From Hymenobacter terricola (GTDB lineage: Bacteria > Bacteroidota > Bacteroidia > Cytophagales > Hymenobacteraceae): a DNA stretch of 64,000 nucleotides. Below are positions 31,082 to 39,949 of the stretch, one piece after another (within the stretch, counting starts at the first letter, position 1; every line of letters starts with the position of its first letter). Position numbers and translations under genes: made by a program. The stretch is from contig NZ_JAGEMO020000001.1 of NCBI RefSeq assembly GCF_017921975.2, positions 186,001 to 250,000 of the forward strand, in the 5' to 3' direction. A model generated the notes under the pieces. That model made no database searches and was not told where the DNA came from. It worked only from the letters and a program-made list of their open reading frames with translations.

Positions 31082-32284
31082 TTACGCTACGGCTGTAACC
31101 GAGGCTGGTGGGGCCGTGCGCCGCGTCCGGAAAGCATCGAAGTGCTTTTTGAGTCGTAGAATGGGCTTCTCAACCAATTCGTAGGAAAGCGCTGAGATGA
31201 TAAGGGTAAACACTATTACCCAGATTAGGAACAGCGAGGTGTGCCACGACGGGAAGATGCGCACAATGGCAAAAATCACGAACCCGTGGTACATGTAAAT
31301 GCCATAGGAGATTTTGCCGAAATAATGAAATATCGTTTTGCCGCGCCAGCGCACCAGCGACTCCGGGTTGAATAACACATTGCCAATGAAGAAGGCCACC
31401 AACCCGATATAGTAATACTTCTTCACCGCGACCAGAAAAATATTATCCCAGTCGCCATACGTGTCGTTGATAAAAAGCAGTAGCCCGCTACTGTACAGCA
31501 TCAGGCGGATGCCCAATGGGACGCGGGGTGCCAACAACCGGTAGTAGTAGGCGTAAGCCAGCAGCGAACCGACGGCCAGCGTATCCCACCGACAAAAGGT
31601 ATTCAGGTACAGCTTCATGTACGGGCCTTCAACAAAGAAGTGGTAGTATAGCCGGGTGCAGAAGCTGAGCAAGATTACCCCACAGAACACCGTGGTGAGC
31701 TGCCGACGCGGCACGAATGCCACCACGAGGGGCCACACCAGATAGAAATGCTCTTCGATGCAGATGGACCATAAATGGTTGACGGCGGTGGAACTCCAGC
31801 CGTGCCGCATGAGGTCTACATTACCGAGGAACAGCAGGTGGTATTTCATGTACACGTCCGGCTCCTCGTAGAAGTGCGTCATGAGCGGGCCCATAGCCAC
31901 GCAGAAATAGTAGAGCGGCCAGATGCGCAGCACCCGTCGCATGTAAAAGCTGCCAATGTCGATACGTCCATATCGGTCCTGCTCGACCAACAGCAGGTAG
32001 GTGATGAGAAAACCACTCATCAGAAAGAAGATGTCGACGCCGAAATTGAAGTTACCCACAAAGTGCTGAAGTTTAAGGGCCCACCACGCTGGTTGATTAT
32101 CGGCCAGGCCCGTAAGGTTTCGGATGGCCGGCACCTCCAGCCAATGGTCGTAACTATGGGTGATGAGGATGAGCATGGCGGCTACAAACCGCACGATGTC
32201 CAAGGGTTGGAAATAAACCAGTGGGGCATTCAGGGAGGCCGGGCCGTTGGGACTAGCAGTGGCAAGAGACGCGGTAGGCTGCAT
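31082..32284 (-). CDS. acyltransferase 3 family membrane protein (OafA/YrhL-like)
   Basis: 400 residues with about 10 membrane helices. Family marks: FQPLDIVRFVAAMLILITHSYDHW (with the conserved His), FNFGVDIFFLMSGFLITYLL, FYMRRVLRIWPLYYF (R-x-x-R-I-x-P) and WSICIEEHFYLVWPLV (the SxxxExxFY motif). The family moves acyl groups, often acetyl, onto surface or exported glycans. ATG at 32284 is used; the in-frame TTG upstream adds only four residues. It is located at the border of the GT-C/lipoprotein cluster and is the likely glycan-modifying enzyme of the region. Confidence 0.9.
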   Translation of the reverse strand: MQPTASLATASPNGPASLNAPLVYFQPLDIVRFVAAMLILITHSYDHWLEVPAIRNLTGLADNQPAWWALKLQHFVGNFNFGVDIFFLMSGFLITYLLLVEQDRYGRIDIGSFYMRRVLRIWPLYYFCVAMGPLMTHFYEEPDVYMKYHLLFLGNVDLMRHGWSSTAVNHLWSICIEEHFYLVWPLVVAFVPRRQLTTVFCGVILLSFCTRLYYHFFVEGPYMKLYLNTFCRWDTLAVGSLLAYAYYYRLLAPRVPLGIRLMLYSSGLLLFINDTYGDWDNIFLVAVKKYYYIGLVAFFIGNVLFNPESLVRWRGKTIFHYFGKISYGIYMYHGFVIFAIVRIFPSWHTSLFLIWVIVFTLIISALSYELVEKPILRLKKHFDAFRTRRTAPPASVTAVA

Positions 32285-32518
32285 AAAAATCAACAAGAGA
32301 CAAGCGTAGACAGGCCAAAGTTAAGCATCGCCGCGCCGGTCTCCCTGCCAGGGCCCGCATTGCAGTGATACCCCGGAAACCCGGAGGCGGCGGCGTCTGT
32401 CGCCCGGGCATTGATATGCGTGAAAGCGCTGCTCTACCGGCTCCACTAAGCGCCATCAGTTTGTGTTAGGGCTTTCAATAATATCGGCAAACGCCCTAAT
32501 TTCCCCGCCTTTTTGTTT

Positions 32519-32527
32519 TACATTTGC
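32519..32527 (+). promoter_or_regulatory. -7 box of the lipoprotein gene at 32561
   Basis: TACATTTGC matches TAnnTTTG exactly and ends 33 bp before the ATG. A short dyad (TTAGGGC...GCCCTAA, about 32466-32499) lies just upstream and could be an operator or coincidental. Confidence 0.45.
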
Positions 32528-32560
32528 TTCCGCAATTAGCGTTTTGCCTTTTAATAATTC

Positions 32561-33091
32561 ATGAAAACCTTCTTTTACTCGCTGTTCTTCTTTGCTTTGG
32601 CATCATGCAGCAACAACAGCGCACCAGCTAATCAACTGGCTGCCAATGATTTCGAGTCAGTTGATGGGTGGACAGGAGATGCGAAGCCTGCTTCGTTGAC
32701 CAAGGAAAAATCTCATTCGGGCCACTATTCCGTCAAGGTGGCTCCAGGGGTGGATTTCGGCATGGGCTTTAACAACACCCTGAGTGTGGTTAGCAGCAGC
32801 CGCCTGAAAAAAATCAAGGTACACGCCTGGGTATGGCTGCCCGGCAAGAGCGCAGCCGCTTCGCTCGTGACTCAAATAACAGACCCGGCCGCCGGCAACA
32901 AATCCATCATGTGGCAGGGTCTTGACCTTGCCAACAAGGTGAAAAGCTTTGGCAAATGGGTCGAGATTGAGCAGGAGTACGCAATACCGGCCGAAGCGGC
33001 GGCATCGCATCGTCTGTATTGCTACCTATGGCGTGGGTCGAGTCCGAATGCGGTGTACATAGACGACCTTCAGATTTTAAATGCTGAATAA
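32561..33091 (+). CDS. small lipoprotein with a CBM-like jelly-roll module (paralogue of 36546)
   Basis: 176 residues. A signal peptide ends in lipobox LASC (Cys16). The remaining 160 residues form one module: NDFESVDGW near 29-37, SHSGHYSVKV, KIKVHAWVWLPG, then LYCYLWRG and VYIDDLQIL at the end. This spacing (FE-x-x-x-GW, SG-x-x-S-x-x-V, x-A-W-V, IDDL) is that of carbohydrate-binding-like beta-sandwiches such as CBM4/9-type. It is roughly half identical in key positions to the lipoprotein at 36546-37085. A terminator follows. The next gene is a GT-C protein with a related module at its own C-terminus. The role is unknown; glycan binding is inferred. Confidence 0.75.
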   Translation: MKTFFYSLFFFALASCSNNSAPANQLAANDFESVDGWTGDAKPASLTKEKSHSGHYSVKVAPGVDFGMGFNNTLSVVSSSRLKKIKVHAWVWLPGKSAAASLVTQITDPAAGNKSIMWQGLDLANKVKSFGKWVEIEQEYAIPAEAAASHRLYCYLWRGSSPNAVYIDDLQILNAE

Positions 33092-33113
33092 TTCCCGGGT
33101 AATATCCGGCACG

Positions 33114-33140
33114 AAAAGGTGGCTCGCGGCCACCTTTTTT
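33114..33140 (+). terminator. intrinsic terminator after the lipoprotein gene
   Basis: AAAAGGTGG pairs with CCACCTTTT around CTCGCGG and is followed by more T. It lies 23 bp past the stop at 33091 and 57 bp before the next start, so the GT-C gene probably has its own promoter or relies on read-through. Confidence 0.75.
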
Positions 33141-33196
33141 GTTGGGCATTGGTCCGTTGCATTTGCCAAACTGCCGCTGTTTGCGTGATTCGTATT

Positions 33197-35050
33197 ATGA
33201 CTCCCTCCCGAAACGGTACTTCGTACTCTCTGGTCGTTCTCATTGTTCTTTTCCTGCTCATGGTGCAGGCACGGCTCTGGGCACCTTATTGGGATACCCA
33301 CAACGTCCTGGCCATCCTCACGTGGGATGCAATGGGGTACTACCTCTACCTGCCGGCCAAGTTCATATACAACGACTTATCGTACCTGCGATTCGTGCCC
33401 GACATCATGCGCGAATATTCGCCCACTGGGGGATTCTACCAGGCCTTTCCAGCACCACACGGTCCGGATGGCGCGATGGTGATGAAGTACACCTGTGGCC
33501 TGGCCATTCTCTGGACGCCTTTTTTCCTGCTGGGGCATTGGGCCGCGGGCTGGTTTGGGTATGCGCAAGACGGGTTCTCGGCACCTTATCAGATTGCCAT
33601 TGCATTTGGGGGCATAGCTTACGGCTTTCTGGGGCTCAGTATGGTGCGGCGAGTGCTGCTGCGCTACTGCTCCGACGTTGTGGTGGCCTGTACTTTAGCG
33701 CTTTTGGTGCTGGGCACCAATTTTTTGCAATATGCGGTGTACGACTCGGCGATGGCCCACGTCTACGCCTTCACGCTGTATGCGCTGCTGCTGTGGTGCA
33801 CCATGCACTGGCACGAGCGGCCGCGCTTGTGGCTGGCCGCCGGAATTGGGCTGCTGCTGGGCCTCGGCATACTGGTACGCCCATCGGAAGCAGTGGCCAT
33901 TTTGCTGCCGCTGCTATGGGGCATTAGTTCAAAAGCCGCCTGGCAACGGAAGCTGGCACTGGCGAAGACGTACTGGCGCCAATTGGTGGTGGCCGGCCTG
34001 TTTATCGGCGTAGGCATCGCCCCGCAACTGCTGTACTGGAAGTGGGCTTCCGGCGATTTCATCGTGTACAGCTACCAGGAGCAGGGATTCAGCTTCCTGC
34101 ACCCGCATACCTGGCAATTTCTGTTTAGCGTGCGCAAGGGCTGGCTGTTTTACACGCCGCTGATGGTGCTGCCCATAATCGGACTGGTGGTGCTGTGGCG
34201 GCGCAACCGACCGGTGGCCGTGCCGGTGCTCGCGTATTTTCTGATTAACCTATGGGTGGTTTCGGCGTGGGACATCTGGACCTATGGCGGCAGTTTCAGC
34301 CAGCGGTCGGTGGTGCAGTCCTATGCCGTGCTCAGCATACCCTTGGCCTACGTGCTGACCTGGCTGGGCGAGCAACGGCACCGTGCGGTGCTGTTTACGA
34401 CCTTGGTTCCGCTGATTGCCTTGCTGGTGAGCGTGAATTTATTCCAGACCTGGCAGTACATGCGCTCCATCATCACCCCCGACGATATGAACCGGCGCTA
34501 CTACTGGTCCATTTTCAATAAAACCATGCCCAGCCAGGAAGATTATACCCTGCTGGATGGCAAGACCCGGCTGCCCGGCTTGGTGAGCCGCTACGACCGG
34601 CGCACCCTGGCGTATGAAAATTTCGAGCAGCAAGCATCCACGCCTCAACTGGAAATCACCGACGCGCTGGGCTTCAACAGCCGCCATTCCTGTAAAGTAA
34701 ACACGGAGCACAAATACAGTTCTACGCTCACGGTTCGCTTGGGCGCGGCCAGCCTGCTGCCCAAGCAATGGGTGCGGGCCAGCTGCCAGGTGTACTCCGA
34801 GTACGGCGCCTGGGGAAACCGCCTGATAGTACTGGTGGAACGCAACGGCCAAACCGTGCAGTGGAACAACGTCCGGCTGCAGAATAACCTCAGCGTGAGC
34901 AACGGGTGGACGCCTATTTGGGTGGACGTGCCGCTGCCCGATGATGCCTTGCCGGATGACGTGCTTAAAATAGCCGTGGAAAACGGCGGCGGCATGCCCT
35001 GCGCCATCGATGATTTGAAAGCGGAGGCATTGGTCCCCAAAGCCAGATAA
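33197..35050 (+). CDS. GT-C-like membrane protein with C-terminal jelly-roll module
   Basis: 617 residues. About 11 helices (10-440) are followed by a soluble module (475-617). Features shared with the two following GT-C genes: TWDAMGYYLYLPA in the first periplasmic loop, KYTCGLAILW, DGFSAPYQIA, RRVLLRY-SD, LGTNFLQYAVYDS, LVRPSEAVAI, and FLFSVRKGWLFYTPLMV. The acidic first loop suits a polyprenyl-phosphate-sugar-dependent GT-C transferase. The C-terminal module begins LAYENFEQQ and ends AIDDLKAEAL, echoing the FE...IDDL ends of the lipoproteins at 32561 and 36546. The start at 33197 (MTPSRNGTSYS) is preferred over the frame's first codon at 33119, which lies in the terminator. Confidence 0.75.
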   Translation: MTPSRNGTSYSLVVLIVLFLLMVQARLWAPYWDTHNVLAILTWDAMGYYLYLPAKFIYNDLSYLRFVPDIMREYSPTGGFYQAFPAPHGPDGAMVMKYTCGLAILWTPFFLLGHWAAGWFGYAQDGFSAPYQIAIAFGGIAYGFLGLSMVRRVLLRYCSDVVVACTLALLVLGTNFLQYAVYDSAMAHVYAFTLYALLLWCTMHWHERPRLWLAAGIGLLLGLGILVRPSEAVAILLPLLWGISSKAAWQRKLALAKTYWRQLVVAGLFIGVGIAPQLLYWKWASGDFIVYSYQEQGFSFLHPHTWQFLFSVRKGWLFYTPLMVLPIIGLVVLWRRNRPVAVPVLAYFLINLWVVSAWDIWTYGGSFSQRSVVQSYAVLSIPLAYVLTWLGEQRHRAVLFTTLVPLIALLVSVNLFQTWQYMRSIITPDDMNRRYYWSIFNKTMPSQEDYTLLDGKTRLPGLVSRYDRRTLAYENFEQQASTPQLEITDALGFNSRHSCKVNTEHKYSSTLTVRLGAASLLPKQWVRASCQVYSEYGAWGNRLIVLVERNGQTVQWNNVRLQNNLSVSNGWTPIWVDVPLPDDALPDDVLKIAVENGGGMPCAIDDLKAEALVPKAR

Positions 35051-35151
35051 CCTCAGGTGGCCGCGGTGGCATTGCCGGCTCTGGCCGCACCACTACTTGC
35101 ACTATTTGCTCCATCGAACTTCTATTAACCTACTACCAACACTGACTACCT

Positions 35152-36471
35152 ATGGCAAGGCCGACATTTTGGAAGCGCTGGTGGCCCACCACCCACACTG
35201 GCTACGTCTGGCTGTGCATCGTCATTATCAGCCTGGGCGCCTTGGGCCGGTCGGCGCGGTGGCAGCGCTTTGATATCATCACCTGGGATACCGGCGGGTA
35301 CTACGCGTACGTGGTATCGGCGTTCGTGACACACGATATCGGCTCGGGCACAGACCTGGTCGATTTGCGCAACGTGTACCGGCCCGATTTAAATGCAGAC
35401 TATGGCATGGTGCATTTATCAACCGGCAACACGGTATTCAAATATCCCATCGGAATTGCCATCACCCTCCTCCCGTGGTTTGGAGTAGGCACCGGCTATG
35501 CCTTATTGACGAACGAGGCGCTCGACGGTTACTCCATGCCTTATCAGTTCATGCTGGCGTTTGGGTGTTGGGTCTATGCCCTGTTGGGTTTATGGTTGTT
35601 GGGCAAGGAGTTGCGACACTACTTTTCCGACCATTTGGCGGCCCTGACGCTGCTGTGCGTGGGGCTGGGCACCAACCTTTTTTGCTACGCCACCTACGAG
35701 GCGGCAATGCCTCATGGCACGTTGTTTTTGCTCAATGTGCTGCTGCTGCGCTACACCCGCAAGTGGTATACGGAAGGCACCATGCGCGCGGGCCTGACGC
35801 TGGCGGCCGTGTTTGGGCTGCTGGTACTGGCCCGGCCTTCGGAGCTGATGATGGCGGCGGTGCCGGCGCTGTGGGGCCTGACCAGTTTGGCGGCCGTGCG
35901 AGAACGGCTGGCCTACTGGTTCGGCCATTGGCCGCAACTGGCCGCGATGGGGGTCGTTGTGGCCTTGCTGGTGTTCCTGCAGTTCCTGTTCTGGCGGGTG
36001 GTAGGCGGCCAGTGGCTCATTGAGTTTTACCCCGGCGAAACCTTTGATTTTCTGCATCCGCACTTGCTCCAGGGCCTGTTCAGCGTGCGCAAAGGCTGGC
36101 TACTCTGGACACCACTAATGGCCTTTGCGCTGCTGGGAATATTCTGGACACGCCGCTACGTGGCGCAGGCGTTGCCCGCACTCGTCGTGCTCATCCCGGT
36201 GGTCGTGTATGTTACTTACAGTTGGTGGGACTGGGGATACGGAGGTAGTTTCAGTTCCCGCCCGCTTATCAGCCTTTACCCGATTTTGAGCCTGAGCCTG
36301 GCCAGTTTGTGGGCGCGGTGGTGGCCAGCCTATGCCGTACCACTGGCCGTGGTGGTCCTGGCGCTGGTATTGCTGAACTTGGTGCAATGCTGGCAGTATT
36401 TCGTGGGCATCATCAGCTGTTGCGAAACGACTTGGGAGATGTATAAAGAGGCCTTCCTCAAACTGCAGTGA
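35152..36471 (+). CDS. GT-C-like membrane protein without C-terminal module
   Basis: 439 residues, nearly all membrane helices. It aligns with the membrane part of its two neighbours: ITWDTGGYYAYV, FKYPIGIAITLLPWF, DGYSMPYQFMLAFG, KELRHYFSD, LGTNLFCYATYEAAMPH, LARPSELMMA, and FDFLHPHLLQGLFSVRKGWLLWTP. It stops about where the other two begin their soluble module. The gene that follows 74 bp later encodes a lipoprotein made only of such a module, suggesting that the two products together correspond to one fused protein. Likely function as for its paralogues: transfer of a lipid-linked sugar in the periplasm. Confidence 0.75.
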   Translation: MARPTFWKRWWPTTHTGYVWLCIVIISLGALGRSARWQRFDIITWDTGGYYAYVVSAFVTHDIGSGTDLVDLRNVYRPDLNADYGMVHLSTGNTVFKYPIGIAITLLPWFGVGTGYALLTNEALDGYSMPYQFMLAFGCWVYALLGLWLLGKELRHYFSDHLAALTLLCVGLGTNLFCYATYEAAMPHGTLFLLNVLLLRYTRKWYTEGTMRAGLTLAAVFGLLVLARPSELMMAAVPALWGLTSLAAVRERLAYWFGHWPQLAAMGVVVALLVFLQFLFWRVVGGQWLIEFYPGETFDFLHPHLLQGLFSVRKGWLLWTPLMAFALLGIFWTRRYVAQALPALVVLIPVVVYVTYSWWDWGYGGSFSSRPLISLYPILSLSLASLWARWWPAYAVPLAVVVLALVLLNLVQCWQYFVGIISCCETTWEMYKEAFLKLQ

Positions 36472-36545
36472 GCCATTCGCTTAGCTCGCGCGAGCCGTCC
36501 CGCTGCCTATTGCAAGTTTTTAATTCCCCCTTTGCTGCCTCAAAT

Positions 36546-37085
36546 ATGAAACTCCTTTTTTACCTGGTCCTGGCGCTGTCTTTGGCCGCGTGCAATGATG
36601 AAGTCCCAAAAACCCAAAAGCTAGCCGGCCAATTGACCTTCAATGACTTCGAAACAGTAGATGGCTGGGCGAGCGGCACACCAATTCCTTCGCTCACTAG
36701 CGAGAAAGCGCATTCCGGCACGTTTGCGGTCAAGGTAGCGCCGGGCATCGACTACAGTTTGGGCTACAACAATTTGCTGGGCAAAGTGGGGGGCAACAAG
36801 CTGCGCAAGCTTCGGGTACAGGCGTGGGTATTCGTGCCCAACGCCCAGTCGTCGGCAGTGCTGGTGACGCAGTTACGGGACGAGGCCGCGCAAAAAGACC
36901 TGATGTGGGAAGGCCTGTCCCTGAGCAAAGAAGCCAAAGAGGTAAACCGGTGGGTGAAGGTTGAGAAAGTCGTTACGCTCCCCGAAACGGCAACGTACAA
37001 CAATCGCCTCCTGGTTTACCTGTGGCGCAACAATAGTTCGCAGCCGGCCTACCTGGACGACTTGCAACTTTCCTGGGCTGACTAG
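36546..37085 (+). CDS. small lipoprotein with a CBM-like jelly-roll module (paralogue of 32561)
   Basis: 179 residues. Lipobox LAAC (Cys16) is followed by N-D-E, an acidic +3/+4 pair like the surface-export signals described for Bacteroidota lipoproteins. The module has FNDFETVDGWASG, SGTFAVKVAPGIDY, LRVQAWVFVP, LLVYLWRNN and AYLDDLQLSW. It matches the lipoprotein at 32561 nearly position by position (FE-x-VDGW, AHSG-x-x-x-VKVAPG, YLWR, DDLQ). It lies between a GT-C gene lacking the module and one that carries it. A glycan-binding or acceptor-presenting role is inferred; no catalytic residues can be named. Confidence 0.75.
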   Translation: MKLLFYLVLALSLAACNDEVPKTQKLAGQLTFNDFETVDGWASGTPIPSLTSEKAHSGTFAVKVAPGIDYSLGYNNLLGKVGGNKLRKLRVQAWVFVPNAQSSAVLVTQLRDEAAQKDLMWEGLSLSKEAKEVNRWVKVEKVVTLPETATYNNRLLVYLWRNNSSQPAYLDDLQLSWAD

Positions 37086-37181
37086 CTCAACCCGTGCCTA
37101 AAAACCGGAGCCGCCCTTGCGAGGTAGCTTCTTTGGTTTTCAGACAATTTTCAGTTCGTAGTTCTGTCATTCTCCTCGGTT

Positions 37182-39125
37182 ATGCCCGACGCTCCTTCCC
37201 CCAGTGCTATTCTAGCTGTCAGCCAGCGGCCGGCCGTTGCCGCTTCCCGTCGGAAATGGTGGTCGGGCGCAGCTACTGCTTTGATAATGGCCATTCTGGT
37301 GAGCATGACGGTGGCTACCGCCGACTGGCCCAACCTGAAAGTCAGCCGTTGGGACGTGTTTGGGTACTACCTCTACCTGCCGGCCACTACGGTGTATGAT
37401 GACCTGGCAGAGTTAAAATTTATTCCGCCGCTCCTTGACCGTACCGCCCTGACCAACCGCGGCAATCCGGCCAACCCGCTGGGCAACTACGAGGTATCGC
37501 GTGCCCAAACCAACCCTGACCGGTACGTTATCAAGTACACGATGGGGCAGGCCATTTTGTGGTGGCCTTTTTTCCAGGCAGCGCATTTCTACACGCGTCA
37601 CTACGGTGCTTACCCGGCCGATGGCTACTCCGCGCCCTACCAACTAGCACTGTACCTGGCCGGCTTAAGCTACGCGCTACTTGGCCTGGGCCTGTTGCGG
37701 CGGGTGCTGCTCCGCTATTTTAGCGACCAGTTGAGCGCTATCGTTTTAATAATCATTTATTTCGGCACCAATTACCTCAGTTACAGCGTTTTCAGAAGCC
37801 TATACTCTCACAACTCGCTATTCATGCTGCACGCGGCTACGCTGCTCTTGGTGTCGAAATGGCTGGAGCGGCCGCACTGGCGCTACACGCTGGGGCTGGG
37901 CCTGACAACGGGCCTTGCGGTGCTCATTCGGCCGTCGGAAATCATTATTCTGCTGGTCCCGCTGTTGCTGGGCGTAGCCACTCTGGCCGACTTGCAAGCC
38001 CGGTTCCGGCTGGCGCGCCAGCATGGCGGGCAGGTGGCGCTAGCCGCGCTGGTAGCAGGAGTGGTCAACCTGCCTCAACTGCTATACTGGCACCGGATGT
38101 CGGGGCATTGGCTCTACGATTCCTACCCTGGTGAAAAGTTTGATTTCCTGAATCCGAAGCTGGTAAGTGGCCTGTTTAGCTTCAATAATGGCTGGCTCAC
38201 ATACACGCCGGTAATGGTCCTGGCGCTGCTGGGCATCGGCGTGCTGTGGTTCGAGCGCCGCGAGTGGTTCTGGCTATTGGCCGCGTACTTGCCCTTGCAT
38301 TTGTGGATTTCTTACAGCTGGTGGTGCTGGTGGTACATGGACAGCGTGGGCTCGCGCACGATGGTGCAGGCCTACCCGGTACTGGCCCTGCCGCTGGGGG
38401 TGTGCCTGCATTCGCTCTGGCAGCGGGGACTGCGGGTGCGGGTGGCCACGGTAGCGGCCGTACTGGTCTGCATTGCCATCAACGTGCTGCAAACCTGGCA
38501 GGCCCGCCAGGGCATCTACGTGACCGAAAACATGAACTCGCGCTACTACGGAGCCATTTTTGGCAAAACCTACGTGAGCAAGGATGCCCTGATGAAGTAC
38601 GACGCCAACGAAGCAACCCCCGACCTAAATGCGCTCCAAGCCGAGCAGGTGTACTACAACGACTTCAGCCAGGAAACCGGTCCGGCGATAACGTCGGCCT
38701 TTGGCGGGTTGCGCCCGCCGGCCTGCCTGGTGGACGCCCAGCATCCGGTCAGCCCCGTATTTACCGGCACGGTGGGACAGCTCAGCTTGCATCCTGGCGA
38801 TTTCGTGGAAGGGCGCATTCAGGCATTTTTTCCGCAAAAAGAGTACGACATCAACGCCATGCCCCGGCTCATCGTGCAGTACCAACACCCCGGTGAAACA
38901 AGCGCCTACAAATGGCGCGGGGCCCGTATCACCAATAAAGTAGGCGAAACCGTTAACATTTGGGGAGGAACGGCCGGCGTGTGGGACGAGGTGAAGCTGG
39001 CCAGCAAGGTGCCCCACGATGCCCGCCCCGAAGACGAAATTCGGGTGTATGTGAACAGCACGTCCTCCAAGCTGCCGCTGTATGTCGACGACCTGACCGT
39101 AACGGTATTGCGGGTCGCGCACTAA
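37182..39125 (+). CDS. GT-C-like membrane protein with C-terminal jelly-roll module
   Basis: 647 residues. After a cytoplasmic N-terminus of about 30 residues come about 11 helices (to 455) and a soluble module (485-647). Shared family features: RWDVFGYYLYLPA, IKYTMGQAILWWPFF, DGYSAPYQLALY, RRVLLRYFSDQ, FGTNYLSYSVFRS, LIRPSEIIIL, and KLVSGLFSFNNGWLTYTPVMV. The module begins VYYNDFSQETG and ends LYVDDLTVTVLRV. It is the third of a tandem set (33197, 35152, 37182) that must have arisen by duplication. It is convergent with the GT2 gene at 39141, with 15 bp between stops. Confidence 0.75.
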   Translation: MPDAPSPSAILAVSQRPAVAASRRKWWSGAATALIMAILVSMTVATADWPNLKVSRWDVFGYYLYLPATTVYDDLAELKFIPPLLDRTALTNRGNPANPLGNYEVSRAQTNPDRYVIKYTMGQAILWWPFFQAAHFYTRHYGAYPADGYSAPYQLALYLAGLSYALLGLGLLRRVLLRYFSDQLSAIVLIIIYFGTNYLSYSVFRSLYSHNSLFMLHAATLLLVSKWLERPHWRYTLGLGLTTGLAVLIRPSEIIILLVPLLLGVATLADLQARFRLARQHGGQVALAALVAGVVNLPQLLYWHRMSGHWLYDSYPGEKFDFLNPKLVSGLFSFNNGWLTYTPVMVLALLGIGVLWFERREWFWLLAAYLPLHLWISYSWWCWWYMDSVGSRTMVQAYPVLALPLGVCLHSLWQRGLRVRVATVAAVLVCIAINVLQTWQARQGIYVTENMNSRYYGAIFGKTYVSKDALMKYDANEATPDLNALQAEQVYYNDFSQETGPAITSAFGGLRPPACLVDAQHPVSPVFTGTVGQLSLHPGDFVEGRIQAFFPQKEYDINAMPRLIVQYQHPGETSAYKWRGARITNKVGETVNIWGGTAGVWDEVKLASKVPHDARPEDEIRVYVNSTSSKLPLYVDDLTVTVLRVAH

Positions 39126-39140
39126 CCAGGGCCAGCGGGC

Positions 39141-39866
39141 TCAAGCCCCCAACAGCCCGTATTTCACGATGCAGTAAATGGCCCGAAACCCGTCGCGCCA
39201 GCCAATTTTCTTGCCCTCGGCGTAGGTGCGGCCGTAGTAGCTGATGCCCACTTCGTAGATGCGGGCGTCTTTCACACGAGCTACTTTGGCGGTTACTTCG
39301 GGCTCGAAGCCGAAGCGTTTCTCCTCCAACTGCAGGCCCTGGATGATGTCGCGCCGGAAGAGCTTGTAGCACGTTTCCATGTCCGTCAGGTTCAGGTCGG
39401 TGCACAGGTTGGAGAGGAACGTGAGCACGGCATTGCCGATGCTGTGCCAGAAGAACAGGATGCGGTGCGGGTTGCCGCCCATGAAGCGGGAACCAAACAC
39501 CACATCGGCAAAGCCTTTGATAATGGGCTTTATCAGGCAGTTATACTCTTCGGGGTCATATTCCAGGTCGGCATCCTGGATGATGACGTAGTCGCCGGTG
39601 GCCTCGCGGATGCCGGTGTGCAGCGCCGCGCCCTTGCCCTGGTTCACGGCGTGTTCGAGCAGGCGCAGCCCCATTTCGGGGTAGCGCGCCGCGTAGGCCC
39701 GAATGGTGTCGGCCGAGGCATCGGTGGAGCAGTCGTTGACGAGGATGATTTCCTTGCCAATATTATTCACCAGCTTCAGCTCGCGCAGCAAATCCAGAAT
39801 CTGATGGATGGTGCGGGCTTCGTTATAAACCGGGATGACGATGGAGAGCGTGTCGAATTTTACCAA
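39141..39866 (-). CDS. GT2 glycosyltransferase, DPM1-like polyprenyl-phosphate sugar synthase
   Basis: 241 residues. GT-A fold: [56 protein letters not shown] (DAD metal site), [20 protein letters not shown] and [23 protein letters not shown]. The last segment and ETCYKLF are typical of dolichol/undecaprenyl-phosphate mannose or glucose synthases. It is predicted cytoplasmic and peripheral. The start is TTG at 39866: the frame is closed by a stop 15 bp upstream, no ATG is available, and TACTTTTGC (39889-39897) lies 22 bp upstream. It probably supplies the lipid-linked sugar to the adjacent GT-C proteins. Confidence 0.88.
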   Translation of the reverse strand: MVKFDTLSIVIPVYNEARTIHQILDLLRELKLVNNIGKEIILVNDCSTDASADTIRAYAARYPEMGLRLLEHAVNQGKGAALHTGIREATGDYVIIQDADLEYDPEEYNCLIKPIIKGFADVVFGSRFMGGNPHRILFFWHSIGNAVLTFLSNLCTDLNLTDMETCYKLFRRDIIQGLQLEEKRFGFEPEVTAKVARVKDARIYEVGISYYGRTYAEGKKIGWRDGFRAIYCIVKYGLLGA

Positions 39867-39888
39867 AACAAGCGTCGGTTAGCCTAAG

Positions 39889-39897
39889 GCAAAAGTA
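39889..39897 (-). promoter_or_regulatory. -7 box of the GT2 gene at 39141-39866
   Basis: TACTTTTGC on the minus strand matches TAnnTTTG. With the in-frame stop between it and the TTG start, it supports non-ATG initiation at 39866. Confidence 0.5.
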
Positions 39898-39949
39898 GCA
39901 GCGGCTGCTATCCTGCCCGCGGTTCAGGTTAAAATAAAATAAAAAGATA

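Noticed and set aside
32425..32455. Intact tRNA gene on the minus strand
   Set aside because: The D-arm-like part does not pair fully, the acceptor and T arms are missing and no TTC-A/G-A T-loop follows; kept only as a possible relic.
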